The notes under the pieces: generated by a model
The model's database searches: none
What the model saw: only the letters and a program-made list of their open reading frames with translations
What the model was told of the DNA's origin: nothing
Made by a program: the position numbers and the translations under genes
Assembly: GCA_030725745.1 (NCBI GenBank)
Contig: JANRFH010000057.1
Span: 191,218-255,217, forward strand
Length of the DNA stretch: 64,000 nt
Direction of reading: 5' to 3'
Source: Akkermansiaceae bacterium
GTDB taxonomy: Bacteria > Verrucomicrobiota > Verrucomicrobiia > Verrucomicrobiales > Akkermansiaceae
Shown: positions 1 to 9,785 of the stretch, piece after piece
How positions within the stretch are numbered: position 1 is the stretch's first letter
Layout: each line of letters begins with the position of its first letter

Positions 1-2
1 GG

Positions 3-188
3 GTCTTCTCTACCGCTGGAGCCGCAAAGCTCATCCAAGAAAAAGATCTCACCCCAGAGTCCCTCGCCAAGCTACTCACCGACCTCCTCACCAATCCCGG
101 CACCCTAAACGCCATGTCTGAGGCTGCAAAATCCCTCGCCATCGCCGACGCAGCTGAACGCGTCTCCATGGAAATCACCGCCCAATAA
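3..188 (+). CDS. murG: UDP-N-acetylglucosamine--N-acetylmuramyl-(pentapeptide) pyrophosphoryl-undecaprenol GlcNAc transferase, C-terminal fragment (5' truncated by window)
   Basis: Open frame from base 3 to TAA 186-188: VFSTAGAAKLIQEKDLTPESLAKLLTDLLTNPGTLNAMSEAAKSLAIADAAERVSMEITAQ, typical of the MurG C-terminus (AGAA.LI...LTPE.LA..L..LL....L..M..AA.). Confidence 0.75.
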   Translation, partial: VFSTAGAAKLIQEKDLTPESLAKLLTDLLTNPGTLNAMSEAAKSLAIADAAERVSMEITAQ

Positions 189-270
189 AGAAACGCGATA
201 TTTAGTCCGCAAACGTCGCACAATCCTCTGCAAAAAACACCCAAAGGCATTCGTATTAGATCAGTCACAA

Positions 271-2223
271 GTGTCTCGCTTCCCACCCAAAATGCACCTC
301 TCTAGAAACTTCCTTTTCCTCAGCACCCTACTCACTTTGCAGCTCTCCGCTCAGCAAGGCATTCACCCGCTGATGAAAATGGAAAACGCCTACCCGGAAA
401 ATGAAGTCGCCCTAAAAATCTCCGCGATGGCTTTCCAAGATCAGGATCTCTACCTCACCGTCTTCACCCCGGATCGCACCAACAAAGCCCCCTTCATGGA
501 AGGCGAAGTCTTCCGCGTGACAGGCCTCACCAGTAAAGAACCCATCCTCGCTGAAAAACTCATGGGCGGTCTCTACGAACCCACCGCCATCGCCTCTTTC
601 AAAGGAAAAATCTACATCGGCGAAAAAGATAAGATCTCCCGCCTCGATGACAAAAACGGTGATGGTAAATATTCAGCCGACGAAAAAACAGTTCTCATCG
701 ACGGCCTCTCACAGCCAAACTTCCACACCTACACCATCGGTTTCAAAATGATGGAAAGAGAGGGCAAAACCTACCTTTCCGGAAACCTCACCACCTCCAT
801 CCTACTCGGTGGCTCACGTGATTTCAATGTCACCGTGAACCCTAAAACACATCGAGGCTCCACCTTCATCTTCGGCCCCATCACCGGCTCGGAAACACCT
901 GCCGATGTCGATATCGACTACATCGCCGGAGGCTACCGCACACCCAACGGCTACACAGTCACCAGTGACGGAGCCGCCGTCGTCGTCGATAACCAAGGTA
1001 TTTTCAACCCCACCAACGAATTTATCCGCACAGAACAGGGCGGCTTCTACGGCCACTACCTCTTGAAACGAGATGACACCAATATCGCCGCATTCCAACC
1101 GGAAGACGTCGATTCAGAAATCGGAGGCTCAAAACACCAACTCCCCCCCACAGTGCACATGCCGCAGCGAATCGTCGCACGCTCACCAGCAGAGCCCCTG
1201 GAACTCACCGATCTCAAAGGCCACCTCAGCGTCTACAACGGCCAGTTCCTCATCCCCGATGTTACCCTCGGCACCATGACCCGGATCTTTACAGAGCAAG
1301 TCGAAGGCACATGGCAGGGAGTAGTTTTCAAGCACTCTTCCGGCTACGACCCCAAAGGCGAAAACGGATTCACAGCCGGCCCCAACCGCCTCATCCAAGG
1401 CCCCGACAACAACTATTACGTCGGCGGCATCGGCGAAGGCGGTCTCTGGAGAATCCTTGACGCACCCGGCGAACCATACACCGGCCTCCAGCGCTTATCA
1501 TTCCGTAAAAAGGCTGAAGTCCCCGCCTCCTTCAACGAAATGGTAGCCGTCCGCAATACCGCCGAAGGCTTCGAAATCGAATTCTTCAAAGCACTTGAAA
1601 AAGCCCCTACCGTAGAAATGCGCCATTGGACATACATCCCCACCAAAGGCTACGGCGGCTCTGAATTCGGTCGCGAAAATCTCACCGCAAAATCCACCAC
1701 CCTCTCCGCCGATGGCAAGCGCCTCAGCATCGCCGTCGATGGGCTGCGCGACAACTCCTCACCATTTATCCAAGAAAAAGGATACTCTAACGAAAACGTC
1801 GGCTGGGTCGTGAACATCAAGATCAAAGACGAAAACCTTTGGGCATCCGAAGCATGGTATACCCTTATCAGTCATCAGGGAAAAACCTCAGATAAACCCA
1901 TCGGCGAAAACAAAAGCACTGCTGCCAAAGATCCCATAGGCTACGCGAAAACGATCCACGCCTCCGTTTGCGCAGCATGTCATGCCATTGATGGCCAGCA
2001 ACTCGTCGGCCCCAATTTCCGTGGCCTCTTCGGCCGCGAACAAACCGTGATCGGAAAATCCGGAAAAAAGAAAAAAGTCACCGTAGATGAAAAATACCTC
2101 GTCCGCGCGATCATGGATCCCATGCGGGAATACCCAGAGGGCTTCCCCCCAGCAATGCCCGACCCAAACCTTCTGAATGAAGAAGCCGAAGCCATAGTAA
2201 AGTGGATCAAGACCCTCAAGTGA
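271..2223 (+). CDS. secreted c-type cytochrome / PVC-type heme-binding protein with beta-propeller-like N-terminal region; start may be internal (about 292)
   Basis: 650 aa ORF, signal-peptide-like N-terminus, C-terminal CAACH heme motif (ASVCAACHAIDGQQLVGPNFRGLFGR) with distal Met-containing segment. Confidence 0.8.
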   Translation: MSRFPPKMHLSRNFLFLSTLLTLQLSAQQGIHPLMKMENAYPENEVALKISAMAFQDQDLYLTVFTPDRTNKAPFMEGEVFRVTGLTSKEPILAEKLMGGLYEPTAIASFKGKIYIGEKDKISRLDDKNGDGKYSADEKTVLIDGLSQPNFHTYTIGFKMMEREGKTYLSGNLTTSILLGGSRDFNVTVNPKTHRGSTFIFGPITGSETPADVDIDYIAGGYRTPNGYTVTSDGAAVVVDNQGIFNPTNEFIRTEQGGFYGHYLLKRDDTNIAAFQPEDVDSEIGGSKHQLPPTVHMPQRIVARSPAEPLELTDLKGHLSVYNGQFLIPDVTLGTMTRIFTEQVEGTWQGVVFKHSSGYDPKGENGFTAGPNRLIQGPDNNYYVGGIGEGGLWRILDAPGEPYTGLQRLSFRKKAEVPASFNEMVAVRNTAEGFEIEFFKALEKAPTVEMRHWTYIPTKGYGGSEFGRENLTAKSTTLSADGKRLSIAVDGLRDNSSPFIQEKGYSNENVGWVVNIKIKDENLWASEAWYTLISHQGKTSDKPIGENKSTAAKDPIGYAKTIHASVCAACHAIDGQQLVGPNFRGLFGREQTVIGKSGKKKKVTVDEKYLVRAIMDPMREYPEGFPPAMPDPNLLNEEAEAIVKWIKTLK

Positions 2224-2238
2224 GCAGGAACTAAACAC

Positions 2239-2775
2239 TCAGGGTTCCGTAACATGAATCGCTGTCGCATTCACCAAAAGTAAGTCCGTGGAAGACTGCT
2301 CTGCCACAACGCCCTTCAGAGTCACTTCACTCAGTTCCTTCAGCCCTCCTATACCTCTCAGCCCCCCGTCCAGGACGCGGCCGTCCTCGCCCAAGATCTG
2401 TATTGAGGCAGTACTCGCAAGCTTCAACTCCTTATCATCACAACACGCATCCCATGGTGTTTCACAACCATCACCTGGTATTTGATTACAAGGTGTCAGC
2501 TTCTCCGGATCTCCCAAAATAAAAGACGCACGCCCGTCGACAAAAACCTTCCCCCTACCCATCAACTGACCTCTAAGAACTACCTCGTCCCCGGGCTTCG
2601 CTTTCAGCTTCACCGCATGAATCGCTTCCGCGTCCGCGAACGCTTCTTCGGTGAAAAATTTCTCTAATGAGGGATTTGCAGAACTAACGGATTCACTCGT
2701 TTCCGCCTGCTTCTTTTCACAGGAAATTACGCTTAAAGATGCACATGCTAGGGCTAGGATCAGTTTTGTTTTCAT
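2239..2775 (-). CDS. Cys-rich putative lipoprotein
   Basis: Start ATG at 2773-2775 (MKTKLILALACASLSVISCEKK, lipobox-like LSVISC). Contains PCNQIPGDGCETPWDACCDDKE. The longer ORF start (2958) overlaps the upstream permease gene. Confidence 0.75.
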   Translation of the reverse strand: MKTKLILALACASLSVISCEKKQAETSESVSSANPSLEKFFTEEAFADAEAIHAVKLKAKPGDEVVLRGQLMGRGKVFVDGRASFILGDPEKLTPCNQIPGDGCETPWDACCDDKELKLASTASIQILGEDGRVLDGGLRGIGGLKELSEVTLKGVVAEQSSTDLLLVNATAIHVTEP

Positions 2776-2794
2776 GATGTATGTTGGTTGAAAT

Positions 2795-3943
2795 TTATGA
2801 ACGAAGTGCTTTCGGAAGTGAAGGCTTGAGACAGCGGATCGCGGGTGGCACTGCGCCAAGAACCCCCAGCAAAATACCCGTCCCCAGCCCGGCAATCGCA
2901 ACCTGCGGGGAAATGGAAACCGTGAAAGCCCCGATGGAAAACGGAATCGTCCTGCCATCTAAAAACACCAGCGCAATCACCGAGGCCAGCAAAGTCCCGG
3001 CAAGGCAGGCGATCACACTCTCCTGCACTAGGCTAAAAAACACTGCCCCGCGACCGAACCCAATCGCCTGCAACGTCGCCAGCTCCCGGATGCGCGAGGC
3101 AAATGCCGCATACAAAGTATTAAAACCGCCGAAAATAGCTCCCGCAGCCACCAGACCCGCAGTAATCCAAGTCATCACTCGCAGCGGCCGATAAAACGCG
3201 CCCAGCGCCGAATAATAATCGCTTTCCCGCAGCGCCGTCAGTTCAAGATCCAGCCTCTGCTGACTGAACAACTCCACCTCAGAAAAATCCTTTGCTTCTT
3301 CCATCCGCAACACCACACAGGATGCCGTGTCTCTCTGCGCCAGCATATACAAATCACCCAGCACCGCCCAGACCTCCGATTCCATCACCGTCCCCGGTGC
3401 CGCGAAAATACCCGAAATTCTCATCTCTGAACCATCCAACTTCACAACTGAACCCACCTGCAATTTTTCCTCCGCAATCCCCAGCTTCCTCCAAGCCAAG
3501 CGCCCCACCATCACCTCTCCTGCTCCCGGAAACGTCCCCTCTAGCAAGCGCACCTCAGGATGCACCAACAACGCCCGTAAAGTCACCCCACGAAACAACC
3601 CCTGCCCCCTCGTCCCATCCTTTGCCTCCAGAAACGACATGTAATGAATTTCCGTCGAAGCCGCAGGAGTCCCCAACGCACTCAACACCCCCGGTATACC
3701 CGCCTCCGCAATCCCTCCCAACTGCGCCGCAACCTCACTCCGCTGAATACTTTCCTCACTCCCCGTCCCGATCAAAATCGCATTACGCGGAGATCCCGAA
3801 GCCGAAAGCACCCCCGCCATTCCGCCGTTCAAAGCAGTAGCTGCCATAATCAACAACACCACCAATGCCGACCCACCCACCGTCTGGATCAGGCGTGACT
3901 TATCACGAAATAGATTTCGGAGAGCGTAGGATAAAGGAAGCAT
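2795..3943 (-). CDS. ABC transporter permease (FtsX/MacB family)
   Basis: 382 aa, N-terminal TM, periplasmic MacB-like domain, C-terminal TM segments (ELATLQAIGFGRGAVFFSLVQESVIACLAG). Confidence 0.85.
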   Translation of the reverse strand: MLPLSYALRNLFRDKSRLIQTVGGSALVVLLIMAATALNGGMAGVLSASGSPRNAILIGTGSEESIQRSEVAAQLGGIAEAGIPGVLSALGTPAASTEIHYMSFLEAKDGTRGQGLFRGVTLRALLVHPEVRLLEGTFPGAGEVMVGRLAWRKLGIAEEKLQVGSVVKLDGSEMRISGIFAAPGTVMESEVWAVLGDLYMLAQRDTASCVVLRMEEAKDFSEVELFSQQRLDLELTALRESDYYSALGAFYRPLRVMTWITAGLVAAGAIFGGFNTLYAAFASRIRELATLQAIGFGRGAVFFSLVQESVIACLAGTLLASVIALVFLDGRTIPFSIGAFTVSISPQVAIAGLGTGILLGVLGAVPPAIRCLKPSLPKALRS

Positions 3944-4033
3944 GAAACTTTAAACTCTAAATTTTAAACCCTAAAAACGAACTAGCATCGCTCTGCGACC
4001 CTTTGCGACCTCTGCGACTCTGCGTTGAAAATT

Positions 4034-5173
4034 TCATGACCGCAGTGATTTCACAATCGGTTGTCTGATCGCCACCAACGCCGGATGCACCGATGCGATG
4101 ATGCCCAACACCAAAGCCGCCGCCGTCGCAAACAAGGCAGTGGAAACCTCCGGTAATATTGCCAAGGTGTGCCCCTCACTACCCATCGTAAAACTCTGCC
4201 ACCTCAGGAAAGCCCACGCCAGCCCCGCCCCGAGAATCCCGCCAATCAATCCCAGCATCCCACCCTCACTCAGCACCAAAAACATGATCGCCCGGCTCGG
4301 ATAGCCCAGCGTCCGCAGCACCGCATTTTCCTTCACCCGCCCACGCACCATCAGCAAAATCGAATTCGCCACCAGCCCTACTACCGCAAGCACTGCCCCA
4401 AGACCCAGCCACCTCGTGAAACCGATCAACTCAATCAACTGCCCCGCCGTTTCCGCGAAAAATGCCTTCTCCGGCTTTGTATTCGTCGGTTGTTGGTCGG
4501 ATTTGAAACGCTCATCAATCGCCGCCGCCACTCTCTTCAAATCCGAAGAATTCTCCACCCGGACATTGAACTGTGTCACAATCCCCAGCCCCGTGCGTGA
4601 TGCCTGCTGAAGGAAATCCAACTTCACATATGCCACGTTGTTATCCTGCGGAAACGGCGAACGGATGATACCCGCCACATGCACCGTGATCCCCACCGCG
4701 TCGAATTTATCCCCAGACTTCAATCCCCTGCGCTTTGCAAACTGCTCCCCAACCAGCGCCGCATCATCACGCTTTTTCCATTCCGCATCACTCCCCTCCA
4801 CAATCTCGATCTCCGGCGCAAACTGCTGCAACAATGCCTCGGGGACACCCCGAAATGTGATCACATCCAGACTCGCGCCGCAGTTATTAACAATGATCTT
4901 AATCGGAATCACTTCCCGCACTCCATCGATAGACCTGATCTCATCCACATAGTGCTCGGGAAGCTGGCTCGTCGCAGGGCAAAACCGATTCTCCCGATAT
5001 ACTACGAGCGTAGTATCCGAGGCGGTCTCCTCCGTCGCTTCACCCAGTGATTGCTGAAGGGTCTCCACGGACGTAAAAAGAAACATCCCAGAAGCCACAC
5101 CCAGCACAGTCAAGGACGTGCGCAGCCGGTGCCGCGTGAGTTGTTTCAATGCAAGCGAGAGCAGCGCGATCAT
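4034..5173 (-). CDS. ABC transporter permease (FtsX/MacB family)
   Basis: 379 aa, RLRTSLTVLGVASGMFLF N-terminus and NAVLRTLGYPSRAIMFLVLSEGGMLGLIGG FtsX signature. Confidence 0.88.
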   Translation of the reverse strand: MIALLSLALKQLTRHRLRTSLTVLGVASGMFLFTSVETLQQSLGEATEETASDTTLVVYRENRFCPATSQLPEHYVDEIRSIDGVREVIPIKIIVNNCGASLDVITFRGVPEALLQQFAPEIEIVEGSDAEWKKRDDAALVGEQFAKRRGLKSGDKFDAVGITVHVAGIIRSPFPQDNNVAYVKLDFLQQASRTGLGIVTQFNVRVENSSDLKRVAAAIDERFKSDQQPTNTKPEKAFFAETAGQLIELIGFTRWLGLGAVLAVVGLVANSILLMVRGRVKENAVLRTLGYPSRAIMFLVLSEGGMLGLIGGILGAGLAWAFLRWQSFTMGSEGHTLAILPEVSTALFATAAALVLGIIASVHPALVAIRQPIVKSLRS

Positions 5174-5862
5174 ATCGAAACCAGATTCGGGTCTTCAGTT
5201 AGTAACTTCCCTTTCTCCAAGTGCAGGGTGCGATCCGCAGCCGCAGCCGCCCGCGCATCATGCGTCACCATCACAATCGTCTTTTCATGATCCCGCGCCA
5301 GCGAGCGCAGTAGCTCCAGAATCCGCGTAGCCGATTCCCGATCCAGGTCACCCGTCGGCTCATCAGCTACCAGCAACGCCGGATCCGCAACTAAGGCACG
5401 TGCGATCGCAACCCGTTGCTCCTGCCCGCCCGAAAGCTCGCTCGGCGTATGATGCGAGCGATCAGAAAGCCCCACCACCTCCAGCGCCGCCTCCGCCTTT
5501 CTTCGCCGCTCCTTCCGACTCATTGAGGTGATCAACAACGGCAGTTCCACGTTTTCCAACGCCGTTAAAACCGGGATCAAATGATACAGCTGAAAAATAT
5601 ATCCCACCTTCCGCGCCCGCCATTTCGTGAGCTGTTTTCTGGGAAATTTCGCTATATTCTCACCGTCAATTTCAAGATCCCCACTGGTCGGAGTATCGAT
5701 ACCAGAGATCAAATTCAACAAAGTCGTTTTCCCCGAACCCGATGGCCCCATCAGTGCAAGGAACTCCCCTCGCGGCACTTCCAGACTCAGGTTCTCCAGC
5801 GGCGTAACGAGGTGCGACCCTTTTGAATAGGACTTCGTAATTTCTCTACAGCTTATCATCAT
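5170..5862 (-). CDS. ABC transporter ATP-binding protein (LolD/MacB type)
   Basis: Walker [10 protein letters not shown], signature [15 protein letters not shown], Walker [13 protein letters not shown]; overlaps permease start by 4 nt. Confidence 0.95.
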   Translation of the reverse strand: MMISCREITKSYSKGSHLVTPLENLSLEVPRGEFLALMGPSGSGKTTLLNLISGIDTPTSGDLEIDGENIAKFPRKQLTKWRARKVGYIFQLYHLIPVLTALENVELPLLITSMSRKERRRKAEAALEVVGLSDRSHHTPSELSGGQEQRVAIARALVADPALLVADEPTGDLDRESATRILELLRSLARDHEKTIVMVTHDARAAAAADRTLHLEKGKLLTEDPNLVSI

Positions 5863-7265
5863 TTCTCCTTAAAAATTGGTTTCAATCGTTGCCCAGCTTT
5901 CACCCCACTCGAATCGACAATCACCCACTCACCCGGCAAAATTCCCTCATCGATACGGATCAGATCTTCACGCTTCGCAGAGGCAATCACTACACGTTTT
6001 TCAGAGCGCATCGTATCCGGATCGCACACCCAGATACTCTCATCGTAAATCGCCGACTGTGGCACATAAACAGAAACTCCCGTCCCCTCAGGCTCTACAT
6101 TATCGGCGGCTTTTTCTAAAATAGGGATCTCGAAAAACTCCACCCGACAAAGCATTTCCGGCCGTAATTTTTCACTCGGGCTCTCAATCCTTACTTTCGC
6201 CTGTAGCGTGTTTCGCTGAAGATCCGCCGCGCCCTCGATTCGCGTCACCACTCCATCGAAAACCTGATCCGGTAGTAGATTGCAGCGAATCTTCGCCAAC
6301 TGCCCGACACCTAAACGAGACGCATCCGCCAGCGGCACATCCACCCTCACCTGCAAGTGCTCTGGATCATACAGAATCGCAATCGTCGCGCTATCCTCCT
6401 CGTCCATCCCCATCATCTTTTTCTGACCGGGTGCCGCCTTTAACGCCAACACACGCCCATCACACGGTGCTGTGATTTTCGTCCTATCATACGCCAGCTC
6501 CGCCCGCTCCAAATTCGACTCCCCCGCCTTTATCTTCGATTGTATCGCGACAATCTCGTAAGCGATCCGATTCATGTTCTGTGCAACTTCTAAAATCCGC
6601 GCATTCGCGGCAGCTACTGCAGCAAGACTGCGTGTATGATTAAACCGTACACTGATGCGTTCATCTTCTGTGATCGAACCTTTCGATAGCCGCTCATAGC
6701 GTCGTAGCTTATTTTCCGCCTCCGCAGCATCGGCTTCCGCCACCGCAAGCGCAGCTTTCTCCATCTCCATTTTTTGGATCTGAATCTGCGTGCCGACACA
6801 ATGCGCATCAAAGGACGCCTTTATATCAGCAAGCTCCGCTGCCGCGAGATCCCGCTCAATGCGCCTATCGTCATCGATCAATGTCGCTAGCAAATCTCCC
6901 TTTTTCACCAACTCGCCTTCCAATACATGCACCTCATGCACAATCCCATCAGTCAGCGCAGTTGCCTTGATCGGCAAGGGATCTGGCTCCACCCAGCCGG
7001 ATGCCTGGAAAAGTAATTCTCCAGCACTTTCAGCAGTAGTCTTGACCTTCGCGTAGCCGACGGTTTTTTCCTCAACCGCCAGCGCAATGAAAACCGAAAC
7101 CTCCTTCGCAGGTAGCAAACGATCCCGGAACAGCAACCCGAATACCAACGCGAACCCTAGCAGGATCGCCAACGGCAACAGCCATACCCCGAAGCGTAGC
7201 TTTCCCACGTTCGGCGCTTCCTGATTTTGTAAAACATGGTCAATTGAAGACCCTTTAGTAGACAT
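5859..7265 (-). CDS. HlyD-type membrane fusion protein (efflux periplasmic adaptor)
   Basis: 468 aa, one TM near N-terminus, lipoyl/barrel-sandwich and coiled-coil regions (DGIVHEVHVLEGELVKKGDLLATL; ITAPCDGRVLALKAAPGQ). Confidence 0.88.
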   Translation of the reverse strand: MSTKGSSIDHVLQNQEAPNVGKLRFGVWLLPLAILLGFALVFGLLFRDRLLPAKEVSVFIALAVEEKTVGYAKVKTTAESAGELLFQASGWVEPDPLPIKATALTDGIVHEVHVLEGELVKKGDLLATLIDDDRRIERDLAAAELADIKASFDAHCVGTQIQIQKMEMEKAALAVAEADAAEAENKLRRYERLSKGSITEDERISVRFNHTRSLAAVAAANARILEVAQNMNRIAYEIVAIQSKIKAGESNLERAELAYDRTKITAPCDGRVLALKAAPGQKKMMGMDEEDSATIAILYDPEHLQVRVDVPLADASRLGVGQLAKIRCNLLPDQVFDGVVTRIEGAADLQRNTLQAKVRIESPSEKLRPEMLCRVEFFEIPILEKAADNVEPEGTGVSVYVPQSAIYDESIWVCDPDTMRSEKRVVIASAKREDLIRIDEGILPGEWVIVDSSGVKAGQRLKPIFKEK

Positions 7266-7362
7266 ATTATCTTAAAGTTTAAAGAAACCCGGGCACTAGC
7301 CCGATGAGCAAATCACGCCATCATCGCAAGAACGCGAGTGGCACAAAAATAAACTCAGCTCT

Positions 7363-7791
7363 TCAAATCAACAGTCGCTGCTGTAATAGAAACAGTCCCA
7401 CACCATCCGGCGAGCCGCGTTTCTTTTCCGAAAATTCATGAATCGCGATCACGCCCGGCAGCGCATCCATCCTCGGAACGGGCAACATCATCCAGCACGC
7501 ATTAACTTCGGGAACAAAAGGATGAGCAGCCTTCTCCGCATCCGGAATCAACTTCGTAAAAACGAAACAATCAGGTTTCTCCTTAAGCGGCTCATCTTCC
7601 GGCCCGCAACAATCCTCCTGCTCGACAGAGCAATTTTCAGCCACCCCTAAGCAGAGCATATCCACCATACAAAAATACTTCTGCACTCCAGCCATGGGCA
7701 AAACCATCGCAAGAAGAGCAAAAAGTATGGTGGAGAAACAACGCATCAAGTTCAGCGTTAACTTACACGAAACAACCCATTCGACAAGCAA
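7363..7791 (-). CDS. small Cys-rich secreted/membrane protein, unknown function (start may be the internal Met of MRCFSTILF)
   Basis: 142 aa ORF with signal-like segment and Cys cluster (KYFCMVDMLCLGVAENCSVEQEDCCGPEDE), upstream of the HlyD/ABC cluster on the same strand. Confidence 0.55.
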   Translation of the reverse strand: MLVEWVVSCKLTLNLMRCFSTILFALLAMVLPMAGVQKYFCMVDMLCLGVAENCSVEQEDCCGPEDEPLKEKPDCFVFTKLIPDAEKAAHPFVPEVNACWMMLPVPRMDALPGVIAIHEFSEKKRGSPDGVGLFLLQQRLLI

Positions 7792-7816
7792 GATACAAAT
7801 CCGTTAATCTCCTGCA

Positions 7817-9205
7817 TCAGTCCAACTCATCCGCAAGATCCTCCAGCGGGTAGCTCCAGATCTCACTGAGGGTCGGGTGATACCAGTGGACTTTCAGAAG
7901 ATCCGACGGGGTCGCTCCGAGTGTGATCGCCACCGCCATCGCATGCATGAGCTCACCCGCATCTTTCCCCACACATTCCGCTCCGATAAGTTTGCCGGTC
8001 GAGCGATCAGCCCAAGTCTTCACGTAGCCGTATTTCGCCTCCATCAAGATCGACTTCCCATGATCGTCGAAAGGATAATCCGCAGAGACCACATCAATGC
8101 CTCGCTCCGCAGCCTCTTCGATGGAAATCCCTGCCGCAGCAATCTGAGGATCTGTAAAAACCACCCCAGTCTTGAGATCATAATTCACCGGCTCGACCTT
8201 TTTCCCAATCGCGTGACCCGCCGCCACCTCACCCTGCATAATCGCGATATGCACGATCTCATGCGGCCCCGCCACATCGCCCGCCGCATAGATCCGGGGA
8301 TTCGCCGTCTGCTGCATCCCGTTCACATCGATGTGCCCCGAGCTCTTCGTCATCACACCCGCCTGCTCCAGCGCCAACGCCTGGGAATTCGGCTTCCTAC
8401 CCATCGCATTAAAAAGGTGCGCCGCTCTCACCTCCTGGATCTCTCCACCTTCAGAGAAACAAACCACATATTCATCCCCCTTTTTCACCACCGATTTAAG
8501 ATCCGTCCCTGTGCGCAGATCAATGCCCTCATCGCGAAAAGCCTGCATCACCACTGCAGAAGCCTCTTCTGAAGCCTCTTTCAAAATCCGCTCGCTTCGC
8601 TGGATCTGCGTCACCTTCGTACCTACGCGATTTAAAAACTGAGCCAGCTCGCAGGCCACGATCCCACCTCCGAGAACAATCACCGACTTAGGCAGGAAAT
8701 CCAAATCTAGCACATCATCGCTAGTCCAGTGCTCCACCTCCCGCAGACCCGGCACCCCAGGCGTATTCACCACCGACCCCGTAGCGATCATGAAAAAATC
8801 TGCCGTAACAAGATCACCGCAGCTCGCCAAAATGACGGTTTTCTCATCCACAAACACCGCCCGATCCCGGATCAGCGTGAACCGCTCAGATTCTAACTGC
8901 TCCCGCCGATAGGACGCGAAGTCCTCAATTGTTGTCAACTTCCTCTCGTGCAGCGCCTTCATGTCCACCTTCGCCTCTGGGATTTCCAAACCGAACTTCG
9001 CCCCCTCTTTCGCAAGATGCAGCACCTCTGCCGAGTAGATCAGCGTCTTCGATGGCATACAGCCGCGCAAAATACACAAGCCACCCAGCTTCGCTCCATC
9101 CTCGATGATCGCCACGTTTTCAAACTTCTCCCGCGCCGTCCGCGCCGCCGCATAGCCCGCGCTTCCTCCACCAATCACCACATAATCAAAATGCCGAGTT
9201 TCCAT
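7817..9205 (-). CDS. NAD(P)/FAD-dependent pyridine nucleotide-disulfide oxidoreductase (dihydrolipoamide dehydrogenase / mercuric reductase-like)
   Basis: METRHFDYVVIGGGSAGYAAARTA FAD motif, redox CILRGCMPSK (CxxxxC), second dinucleotide motif VIVLGGGIVACELAQFLNRVG, C-terminal HWYHPTLSE. Confidence 0.9.
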   Translation of the reverse strand: METRHFDYVVIGGGSAGYAAARTAREKFENVAIIEDGAKLGGLCILRGCMPSKTLIYSAEVLHLAKEGAKFGLEIPEAKVDMKALHERKLTTIEDFASYRREQLESERFTLIRDRAVFVDEKTVILASCGDLVTADFFMIATGSVVNTPGVPGLREVEHWTSDDVLDLDFLPKSVIVLGGGIVACELAQFLNRVGTKVTQIQRSERILKEASEEASAVVMQAFRDEGIDLRTGTDLKSVVKKGDEYVVCFSEGGEIQEVRAAHLFNAMGRKPNSQALALEQAGVMTKSSGHIDVNGMQQTANPRIYAAGDVAGPHEIVHIAIMQGEVAAGHAIGKKVEPVNYDLKTGVVFTDPQIAAAGISIEEAAERGIDVVSADYPFDDHGKSILMEAKYGYVKTWADRSTGKLIGAECVGKDAGELMHAMAVAITLGATPSDLLKVHWYHPTLSEIWSYPLEDLADELD

Positions 9206-9326
9206 ATGTGGAGATCCTAGCCCAACACTGCCCCCTGACAACCCAAGCCTGCCAGCTAAGTTCATCGTCAGCGCATACCGCGCATGCCAGCGAAATATCC
9301 GCCTCTATTGCCACGGAATTTAGAGC

Positions 9327-9632
9327 TTATCGCGCCGCTAGGATGTATTTCAGCACAGCTGCTTCATCAGCCTCAGAAATCCCGGCATTCCAAGCCATCC
9401 CAGGTGTCACGACGTGCCACTCCTCAGAGGAAATATCCGCCGGCAGGATAGGCTCATGGCAACGACTGCACTGCGCCTTGTACACAACGTAGCCCCTTTT
9501 CAAAACCGCCAGATCCTCGCCGCTCTTTTCAGACATCGACGCCGTCGGAATCGGAGCCTGTCTCTCTGCGGCACAGCCTGAAAATAGGACTGCTGCTGTG
9601 ATGACTCCGAATATTCTACTCGCTGTTTCCAT
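9327..9632 (-). CDS. small c-type cytochrome lipoprotein
   Basis: 101 aa, lipobox-like VLFSGCAAE, CSRCH heme motif. Confidence 0.7.
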   Translation of the reverse strand: METASRIFGVITAAVLFSGCAAERQAPIPTASMSEKSGEDLAVLKRGYVVYKAQCSRCHEPILPADISSEEWHVVTPGMAWNAGISEADEAAVLKYILAAR

Positions 9633-9785
9633 GACTATGATCCTACAAAAGAAAGCCTAACCTCAGCAATCCCCATCTTGGCTCAAAGAGTGCTAAATTT
9701 GTCCACTCGCATCAGCTTTTGACAAATCACCCCCCATCCATAAGCCTACCCCGCAGTAACTTTTTTCCACAGAAACAAAAATAGA

